A stretch of 5,086 nucleotides of DNA from an uncultured Pedobacter sp. (lineage in GTDB: Bacteria > Bacteroidota > Bacteroidia > Sphingobacteriales > Sphingobacteriaceae). Below, one piece after another: positions 1 to 5,086 of this stretch. The notes below the pieces were generated by a model, which was not told the DNA's origin, did no database searches, and saw nothing but the letters and a program-made list of their open reading frames with translations. The position numbers were made by a program, and so were the translations under genes. The DNA is taken from the NCBI GenBank assembly GCA_946478755.1, contig CAMLDJ010000378.1, forward strand, positions 1 through 5,086, written 5' to 3'. The number at the start of each line of letters is the position of its first letter. The first letter of the stretch is position 1.

Positions 1-1540
1 ATAATGAATTCTGGGTAAGCAGTGATTTTGCTATGGGCCAATAAATACCTCCGTTTTGAATGAGCGCATTGAACGCCTGATCGTTATTTTTGATTTTTTT
101 GTACCTGATCAGGTCATACCATCTCCATCCCTCTCCCATAAGTTCTTTTCTCCGTTCGAGGAATATCGCATCGATCAGGCTCCCATCTTTAGTCTGATCG
201 TAAGCGAGAAGGCCACGGTTGATCCGCCTTGCATTTAACAGACCAGTTGCACCCACAACATCGCCGAGCACTGCTCTGGCTTCGGCAAGTAAGAGCGCAA
301 CTTCTTCTGGTCTGGTAAAAACAATAGAACTTGCATATTGGGTCATCGAGCCGTCAGAGCCGGCACCATTTATGGTATTCAAAGGCGGATTATTATCACG
401 GATGATAAATACTTTGGTAAAAACGGGAAAAGGTCTATCAAAAACACCAAAATAACGGTCGGAAGTTGGTGTTGAAGTAATCTTGTCGATACCGAACCGT
501 GCATCATTTTCCTGACTGAATATGGATAGGATCGAATCTTTGGGAACGTATATTGCCGGTAAGCTTTTGTTGATGACATAAGGAGCAGCAAGTGTAAGCT
601 CCTCCATAAAACCTGAGGTACCACTCTCTGCATTTAGGAACATATGGCTAAATCCGGCAATAATATTATATTGATTATTACCAAATTCACCTCTAAACAT
701 CTGTCGGGTCTGATCCACATTCATAAAGAACATCCTTTCATTTCCCATCTCTGCAAGGCTCATATTATCCAGTACCCATTTAGCCCATTTGGCTGACTCT
801 GCATATTTACCCTGCCAGGCATATACATGCGCCAGAACAGCATAAACAGTATGCTTTTTAGCCATCTCTTCTTCAATAGTGTAGTATGGTGTCCGGGTCT
901 GCTCAGGTTGGTTTTTGTTGTAGGCTACAGGTAAATCTGGTGCCGAAAGCAACAGCTCTGATTCTGCAAAAGCAAGTATTTTCTGTTGGTTTTCTCTGGG
1001 CTTGTTTTCAAATTGTCCGTCATGCGAACTGATGATGAAAGGCACTTCTCCCCAGATCCTGACCATGTAGAAATACATGAAAGCCCTGAGAAATCTTGCG
1101 TGGGCCACATCTAGTTTAAGATCCTGTGGTAGATAGCGTTTATCAGACTCAACAATTCCCGGTGCCCTTTCAAGAAATATATTGGCAGCATTGATTACTG
1201 CATAAAATCTTCTCCAGTTTGACAGGGCCTCTACGACTGGAAAAGTCGCCTGAAGGTTATTATCAGCTATAGACTTCATATCCAAGCGATTAACACTCCT
1301 AAAGTCGCCCCCAGCTCCGTTTATAGCCCTAAGATCGCCATAAATCCAGTGCCTGTCATTGTCACACACCGCTGCCCGGGCCAGTCCGTATGCGCCCATC
1401 AGGCCTGCACGGGCATCCTCAACCGTCCTGTACATATTGGCCTCGCCGACCAATCTGCTCGATTGAACATCAAGCATCTTTTTACAGGCACCGAATATAG
1501 TTAAGGCGGCAATCAATACGATTAAATTGCGAATTTTCAT
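1..1540 (-). CDS. RagB/SusD family nutrient-uptake outer-membrane lipoprotein (3' end cut by window edge)
   Basis: This gene reads in one frame from the ATG at 1540-1538 to the window edge: 513 codons, no stop. The start is set by a lipoprotein signal: Lys2 and Arg4, a hydrophobic stretch at residues 6-16, then a lipobox-like FGAC with the lipidated Cys19, followed by KKMLDV as is common in SusD homologues. SusD-family landmarks seen are W109-N120 (WRRFYAVINAAN), the TPR-like segment starting R149 (RFLRAFMYFYMVRIWGEVPF), LLAEARA around Glu420, E462-RRKEL, then WRWYDLIRY. The last visible part, GGIYWPIAKSLLTQNS, resembles the usual family C-terminus, so perhaps only 10-15 residues are missing. 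In this family the protein sits on the cell surface as a lid on its SusC partner and binds the ligand before TonB-driven import. It follows the SusC-like gene by 34 bases and is surely co-transcribed. The ligand cannot be told from sequence; no sign of frameshift. Confidence 0.95.
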   Translation of the reverse strand, partial: MKIRNLIVLIAALTIFGACKKMLDVQSSRLVGEANMYRTVEDARAGLMGAYGLARAAVCDNDRHWIYGDLRAINGAGGDFRSVNRLDMKSIADNNLQATFPVVEALSNWRRFYAVINAANIFLERAPGIVESDKRYLPQDLKLDVAHARFLRAFMYFYMVRIWGEVPFIISSHDGQFENKPRENQQKILAFAESELLLSAPDLPVAYNKNQPEQTRTPYYTIEEEMAKKHTVYAVLAHVYAWQGKYAESAKWAKWVLDNMSLAEMGNERMFFMNVDQTRQMFRGEFGNNQYNIIAGFSHMFLNAESGTSGFMEELTLAAPYVINKSLPAIYVPKDSILSIFSQENDARFGIDKITSTPTSDRYFGVFDRPFPVFTKVFIIRDNNPPLNTINGAGSDGSMTQYASSIVFTRPEEVALLLAEARAVLGDVVGATGLLNARRINRGLLAYDQTKDGSLIDAIFLERRKELMGEGWRWYDLIRYKKIKNNDQAFNALIQNGGIYWPIAKSLLTQNSL

Positions 1541-1574
1541 TTCTTTAATTTTAAGTCTTTATTAGTTCCAATTG
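1541..1574 (-). promoter_or_regulatory. Short SusC-SusD intercistronic leader without Shine-Dalgarno
   Basis: Only 34 bases separate the TAG stop of the SusC-like gene from the ATG of the SusD-like gene. On the coding strand the last 14 bases before the ATG (TTAAAATTAAAGAA) are A-rich with no GGAGG-like core. This fits Bacteroidota, where A-rich leaders commonly replace Shine-Dalgarno pairing. No terminator-like hairpin or promoter lies in the gap, supporting one transcript for both genes. Confidence 0.5.
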
Positions 1575-4538
1575 CTATAATTCCATTTTCACTCCAAGTG
1601 TAAAAGTTCTTGGAATAGGCAGTCCGTAGCCAGTATCGTAGCCTGCATAGTCTGTCAGTTCGGGATCGCGCCCTGTATAAGGGGTAAGGGTGAATAGATT
1701 ATTGGCCGTAGCATAAACATATAACCTGTCAATTTTCGAGCGTTTACGTTTCAGCAAGTCTTTCAGATCATAGCCTACAGATACTGAGCGTAATTTCAGG
1801 AAAGCCGCGTTTTCGAGAAAAAGATTCTGATCACTTCGGTACGGTACTGCGCTACTCCAGGGATTGTAAACCGGGTATTTGTTATAATTGCCGCGTTTTT
1901 CCCAAAATGTAACTTCTTTGACCGAATTTATATCGTTGGCACTTTCCTGATTGATGAAATCGAATCTTTTTGCCATGTCCTGATTGATGATATTCCGGCC
2001 AAGATTATAATAAAGGTTCAGTCCAAGCGTCCAATTACCATATTTAAAATCATTGTTAAACCCGCCCGACACTAATGGAAGAGAATGGCCTGTTAGTATA
2101 CGGTCTGCATCATCAATGGTATAATCGCCATTGCGATCGTTCCATATGGCATCGCCAGCCTTAAGTGGAATCCCTTGAAAATTAAGGGGCAGGCCCGTTT
2201 TAGGATTTACAGGAACTTCAGCATCACTTTTGTAAATGCCGCCATTATCCAGCAGCCAATATTGATCTACAGCCTTTCCAACCTGTAGCAAGCGGTTTCC
2301 CACTACAAGTTCACGAAGTCCGCCCGGTAATGATTTTAGCCTGTTTCTGTTATAATTGATATTTAATGATGAATTCCATTGAAGTTTTTTGGAACTGGGG
2401 AATATATTGGCGTTGATGGTAGCATCAATTCCGGAATTGTTGATATTCATTCCAGCCTGGTAAGATTGCGTATAACCATATTCTGCAAAGGCAGGCACAC
2501 CGATCAGCTGATCTTTATCTGATCTACTGTATACATCGGCAGCAATCATTAACCTATTGCCCCAAAAACCAATGTTTCCTCCAATGTTGATCTGTTCGCT
2601 GTAAGCCCATGGAATGTTATATCCAACCCATCCCGAACTATAAGGCCTGTTTAGCGTTGCCACACCAGAGTATGTTCCTACACGGGGTTCACCGGTGTAA
2701 CCGATATCTACCGTATATTGAGGGCCTGCGGCATAACGGTCATCCAGTTGCACCCTGCCTATACGGCCATAACTTGCGTGTAATTTCAGTTCAGAGATTT
2801 TGCTACCCTGAAGTGACAGATCATTCTTCAGGTTCCATCCGGCAGAAACCACCGGCGAAAAGAACCAGCGGCTTGTGGGCTGGGCTGCTGAAGAACCGTC
2901 GGTTCTAAGCATTAGTGATAGACTGTATTTATCTTTAAACCTATAAGTACCTTTTCCATATAAGGATATCAGATTGTTTTGAATGTTATCCAAAAACCTG
3001 TACATTAACGTATTAAGAAATCCGGTATTGGGGTTATATGAAAAGAAAGCGGTGAGCGGATTTTTAGGATCATTAAGTAAATTGATCTTAATATAATCGC
3101 TGGAACCTCTGTAGGCGTATCCATAGTTGTAATGGTAAGTATCCCACTGTAATGTCTGGCCTGCCTGTAAATCAAGCTTGTGAACATTATTCCAATCAAA
3201 TGAATAGCTTATTATATTTTCTGCTGTCAGGCGCTGGTTATATCCAAAGTAATTGGATACGTAACTATTCGTTTCAAGCAGTGTACTGGGATAAAATATA
3301 TCCCGATAACCTTCATTATAGTCGGCCGAAAACCTGGAAGTGATATTTAGTTTACCAAAACTGAAATCAAATTCTGTATAACCATCAAAAATATTGGTTT
3401 TGTTCTTATCAAATGATTTATCATATTCACCTAAGTAGTTGGCATAGAAATCTTTGTTCGGTGAAATTGGATTGGTTAAATTCGGGAGATACCTTTCTTC
3501 GGCGAAACGGTCGCGCAGGTACCTGTTTCTATCGCGTACCAATTGACTGCCGTTAATTGATGTAGTTATATTTAACCATGACAGGGGTTTCATACTGATT
3601 ACAAAGCCAATGCTATAACGGCTCAGTCCGGTTCCGTCTGCCACCCCGTTATTCCTTTGATTTCCCAGTGATGCCCGAAAATTAGTTTTATCAGAGCCTC
3701 CGGCAAGACTTGCATTTGCCGAATATATTAAGGCATTTTTATAATATAGATCCGTCCAGTTGGCTGGTCCGTAATAAATGCTGTACAGCGAATCGCGCAG
3801 ATAAGCCGGAGTATTCTGTTTTTGCTCTTCTGTTGCGTATTGGCTATAAAACGGTTTTCTGAAATTGCTTTCAGATGCTCCGTTAAGGGTATTAACCCCA
3901 TCACGTGTTGCCAGACCAATATAGGAGTTGAAGCTAATGGTTTTCTTCGCCTGTGGTTTTTTAGAACGGATAAGAATAACGCCGTTAGCCGCCCTTGGGC
4001 CATACATGGCTACCTCGCTCAGGTCTTTAATCACTTCTATTGATTCGATGTTCTCTGGATCAACTCCGGCAAGCAGATTAGTAGCGGGACCGATGCGGTT
4101 GTAATCATACTGTTGGATATCGTAAGCAAAAGGATGATCCTTGGAAATTAATGGTACCCCATCTAACACAATCAAAGGTTGTGATGAAGAAATATCCTTC
4201 GCCGAAAAGAGTGGAACAGCGGTACCGTGTATAAAAATATGTTGCTCTGTTCCAGGTTCACCGCTTGGCTCCTGAATAGTTACCCCGGCAGCCTGTCCTT
4301 TTAAATATTGTTGTAGGGAAACCCCTGGAAATGAAGATATCCGGGCAGATTTCACCACACTCTTATTTAGTCCGCCAATATTGGCTACCTTCTTCTGGAG
4401 CGAATCTTTAGCGGAAATATGGGCTGAGCTCCTTTGGATTACCGTGGTATCCTGCCTGATCCACCCGTAATGGTTAATCTCCATTGCAGACACTGAAACT
4501 GAAGAAATGCAAAGGCATAAAAAAAATACAAAACGCAT
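1575..4538 (-). CDS. SusC/RagA family TonB-linked outer-membrane transporter, short N-terminus form
   Basis: This complete 987-residue protein would be a plugged 22-strand outer-membrane barrel that imports a nutrient with its SusD partner, powered by TonB-ExbBD. Residues 1-18 form a type I signal peptide ending SVSA. A TonB-box-like DTTVIQ lies at 30-35. The plug carries the SusC signature: LKGQAAGV (79-86), PLIVLDGVP (121-129), NIESIEVIKDL (163-173) and YGPRAANGVILI (179-190). The barrel contains RTDGSS (545-550), an EF-hand-like DRNGDYTIDDAD loop (801-812), and an end of type PIPRTFTLGVKMEL. It lacks both the carboxypeptidase-regulatory-like domain usual before the plug and an STN domain. 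An in-frame TGA at 4568-4566 excludes an upstream start, so the short form is real unless there is a sequencing error. The start has no Shine-Dalgarno. The final residue is Leu rather than the common aromatic. Without an STN domain, sigma/anti-sigma signalling through this protein is unlikely. Substrate unknown. Confidence 0.97.
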   Translation of the reverse strand: MRFVFFLCLCISSVSVSAMEINHYGWIRQDTTVIQRSSAHISAKDSLQKKVANIGGLNKSVVKSARISSFPGVSLQQYLKGQAAGVTIQEPSGEPGTEQHIFIHGTAVPLFSAKDISSSQPLIVLDGVPLISKDHPFAYDIQQYDYNRIGPATNLLAGVDPENIESIEVIKDLSEVAMYGPRAANGVILIRSKKPQAKKTISFNSYIGLATRDGVNTLNGASESNFRKPFYSQYATEEQKQNTPAYLRDSLYSIYYGPANWTDLYYKNALIYSANASLAGGSDKTNFRASLGNQRNNGVADGTGLSRYSIGFVISMKPLSWLNITTSINGSQLVRDRNRYLRDRFAEERYLPNLTNPISPNKDFYANYLGEYDKSFDKNKTNIFDGYTEFDFSFGKLNITSRFSADYNEGYRDIFYPSTLLETNSYVSNYFGYNQRLTAENIISYSFDWNNVHKLDLQAGQTLQWDTYHYNYGYAYRGSSDYIKINLLNDPKNPLTAFFSYNPNTGFLNTLMYRFLDNIQNNLISLYGKGTYRFKDKYSLSLMLRTDGSSAAQPTSRWFFSPVVSAGWNLKNDLSLQGSKISELKLHASYGRIGRVQLDDRYAAGPQYTVDIGYTGEPRVGTYSGVATLNRPYSSGWVGYNIPWAYSEQINIGGNIGFWGNRLMIAADVYSRSDKDQLIGVPAFAEYGYTQSYQAGMNINNSGIDATINANIFPSSKKLQWNSSLNINYNRNRLKSLPGGLRELVVGNRLLQVGKAVDQYWLLDNGGIYKSDAEVPVNPKTGLPLNFQGIPLKAGDAIWNDRNGDYTIDDADRILTGHSLPLVSGGFNNDFKYGNWTLGLNLYYNLGRNIINQDMAKRFDFINQESANDINSVKEVTFWEKRGNYNKYPVYNPWSSAVPYRSDQNLFLENAAFLKLRSVSVGYDLKDLLKRKRSKIDRLYVYATANNLFTLTPYTGRDPELTDYAGYDTGYGLPIPRTFTLGVKMEL

Positions 4539-4566
4539 AATAAATGTGTTATAAGTGCAATTGATT

Positions 4567-4574
4567 CAAATGAA
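4567..4574 (-). promoter_or_regulatory. Weak candidate -7 promoter element for the SusCD operon
   Basis: On the minus strand this reads TTCATTTG, which matches the Bacteroidota primary-sigma -7 consensus TAnnTTTG at five of its six fixed positions. It would place transcription start near 4560 and give a leader of about 20 bases. No TTG -33 element is found at the expected 19-22 base spacing, so if it is used it may depend on an activator. It directly abuts the dyad at 4575-4591. Confidence 0.2.
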
Positions 4575-4591
4575 TGTTCCTTTAAGGAACA
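4575..4591. promoter_or_regulatory. Perfect 17-base dyad, candidate operator upstream of SusC-like gene
   Basis: The sequence TGTTCCTTTAAGGAACA has perfect 8-base arms around one central base. Its near edge lies 36 bases before the SusC-like ATG. The symmetry and place suit a site bound by a dimeric regulator. If transcribed it could only form a 6-bp stem with a 5-base loop and has no following U-run, so an operator is likelier than a terminator. The binding protein is not in the window. Confidence 0.45.
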
Positions 4592-4631
4592 GTTGGGGCC
4601 GATCAGAAAATCTTGGGAAGAAGCCACAGCG

Positions 4632-4655
4632 ATTTTGAAAAGTACAGTTCAAAAT
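4632..4655. promoter_or_regulatory. 24-base interrupted palindrome centred on GTAC, candidate operator
   Basis: Perfect 8-base arms ATTTTGAA (4632-4639) and TTCAAAAT (4648-4655) flank AAGTACAG, whose core GTAC lies on the same centre of symmetry. In all 20 of 24 positions are symmetric. It lies about 95-117 bases before the SusC-like start and about 60 bases, centre to centre, from the dyad at 4575-4591. Its arms differ from those of that dyad, so the two would be bound by different proteins. Confidence 0.35.
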
Positions 4656-4685
4656 GCCCATGGGTTTCTGCCTGAACCAGAAAAA

Positions 4686-4712
4686 ATTTAAACGTCACAG
4701 AGACATTTAAAC
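4686..4712. repeat. Short direct repeat ATTTAAAC
   Basis: ATTTAAAC occurs at 4686-4693 and again at 4705-4712, 19 bases apart start to start, in an AT-rich stretch. Each copy is soon followed by a CACA tetranucleotide. The repeat is short enough to be chance. It could be a pair of half sites on nearly the same helical face (about two turns). Confidence 0.25.
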
Positions 4713-4773
4713 ACACGGATTTAGGATTCTTTAGGTATAAAGACTTCATAAAATTTGGTTTATAGTTGGTTGG

Positions 4774-4783
4774 TTAGTACTAA
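4774..4783. repeat. 10-base perfect palindrome TTAGTACTAA
   Basis: This perfect palindrome has a GTAC core like the larger dyad at 4632-4655. It does not extend further on either side. At this length a chance origin is quite possible. Confidence 0.25.
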
Positions 4784-4926
4784 GACACAATGCGGTCTAA
4801 CTTATACTCTCCTGATCCGGTTATTTCTGAAAATTTATTCCTGTCTAGTATTGCGGGATGAATATGTGCTCAGTTAGTGGCTTCACATATTGTACTTTGG
4901 TTAGAGGAGAAGGGGGCAATTAATAT

Positions 4927-4957
4927 AAAGGGACATCCTCATCCGGGATATCCCTTT
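4927..4957 (-). terminator. Hairpin, probable rho-independent terminator
   Basis: On the minus strand, AAAGGGATATCC and GGATGTCCCTTT form a 12-bp stem with one G-U pair around a 7-base loop. Arms of the AAAGGGAT...ATCCCTTT type are common terminators in Bacteroidota. The stem ends in TTT and is followed by an AT-rich tract (ATATTAATT) rather than a pure T-run. On the plus strand the G-U pair becomes a C-A mismatch, so the minus reading is more stable. It would end transcription arriving from the right of the window and separate it from the SusCD operon. Confidence 0.6.
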
Positions 4958-4967
4958 GCTAACTAAA

Positions 4968-5084
4968 TTATAATCTGATATGAACGGTTTTAAACAGCAA
5001 TACCAGTGAGAAATCCGAATCCTGTCGAAGAATCATGATCTCGTTAAATCTATTGGTTAAATGGGATTTTGATAACGTTAAAAG
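4968..5084 (-). CDS. Possible C-terminal tail of an upstream gene (unrecognised)
   Basis: One minus-strand frame is open from the window edge to a TAA at 4970-4968, giving 38 residues ending FKTVHIRL. The stop lies 10 bases before the terminator-like hairpin, the usual arrangement for a gene end. No motif is recognised, and an open stretch this short can easily arise by chance in one of three frames. If real, it would be the last part of a gene transcribed in the same direction as the SusCD pair but terminated separately. Confidence 0.2.
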   Translation of the reverse strand, partial: LLTLSKSHLTNRFNEIMILRQDSDFSLVLLFKTVHIRL

Positions 5085-5086
5085 AA

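Larger units (their letters stand above)
4539..4926. other. Gene-free upstream region of the SusCD operon
   Basis: About 390 bases between the hairpin at 4927-4957 and the SusC-like start hold no convincing gene on either strand. The small open frames here lack family resemblance and none continues into the transporter. No remnant of a carboxypeptidase-regulatory-like domain is visible in the three minus frames near the start. The region is AT-rich and contains the two dyads, the short repeats and the weak promoter candidate listed separately. It most likely carries the promoter and control sites of the operon. Confidence 0.6.

Noticed and set aside
379..633. Open frame on the minus strand inside the SusD-like gene
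   Set aside because: It is in another frame from the clear SusD reading, has no recognisable motif, and is fully covered by the real gene.
2609..2908. 99-residue plus-strand open frame within the SusC-like gene
   Set aside because: It is antisense to a well-conserved barrel region, has a composition typical of a shadow frame, and matches no family I know.
3728..4003. 91-residue minus-strand open frame within the SusC-like gene
   Set aside because: It is out of frame with the transporter and rich in Arg and Ile as shadow frames are. The transporter frame is unbroken here, so it is not evidence of a frameshift.
4439..4627. 62-residue minus-strand open frame overlapping the start of the SusC-like gene
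   Set aside because: I considered it as a leader peptide or a lost N-terminal domain. It shows no carboxypeptidase-regulatory-like pattern, and its overlap with the signal-peptide coding region explains its hydrophobic stretch.
4654..4665. CCCATGGG palindrome near 4657-4664
   Set aside because: It is only 8 bases and not clearly part of the neighbouring GTAC-centred dyad. The surrounding GTTCA/TGAAC pair does not line up on the same centre, so chance is the simplest explanation.
4885..4905. Plus-strand promoter-like TACTTTG
   Set aside because: The spacing differs from TAnnTTTG by one base, no -33 element is evident, and no plus-strand gene follows in the window.
4539..5086. Riboswitch, tRNA, small RNA, insertion-sequence end or CRISPR repeat in the upstream region
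   Set aside because: I looked for clover-leaf arms, regularly spaced repeats, terminal inverted repeats with target duplications and known riboswitch cores. I saw only the short dyads and the hairpin listed.

Overview
This window is most likely chromosomal DNA from a member of the Bacteroidota, probably a Sphingobacteriaceae-type organism such as Pedobacter or Mucilaginibacter. The phylum call rests on a complete SusC/RagA-type TonB-dependent outer-membrane transporter followed directly by a SusD/RagB-type surface lipoprotein, an arrangement characteristic of this phylum. Both genes also start without a Shine-Dalgarno sequence and behind AT-rich leaders. The family-level guess is based only on protein style and moderate GC.

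Layout, read along the minus strand in the direction of transcription (right to left). Positions 5086-4968 hold a short open frame that could be the tail of an upstream gene, weakly supported. Positions 4957-4927 form a 12-bp stem hairpin that looks like a transcription terminator. Positions 4926-4539 are a gene-free leader of about 390 bases containing two clear dyad-symmetric elements, a few smaller repeats and one weak candidate promoter. Positions 4538-1575 encode the 987-residue SusC-like transporter. After a 34-base gap, positions 1540-1 encode the SusD-like lipoprotein, which is cut by the window edge probably only some 10-15 residues before its stop.

The two proteins would work together at the outer membrane. 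The SusD-like lipoprotein would cap the extracellular side of the SusC-like barrel and capture a nutrient (usually a glycan oligomer, sometimes a peptide), and TonB-ExbBD energy would drive import. No enzyme, sigma/anti-sigma pair or sensor lies in the window, so the substrate cannot be inferred.

The most notable points are the missing N-terminal carboxypeptidase-regulatory-like and STN domains of the transporter, with a TonB-box-like motif almost directly after the signal peptide, and the two palindromes just upstream of the operon. Otherwise this is a fairly ordinary SusCD locus. I see no evidence of a novel defence, mobile or RNA-based system.
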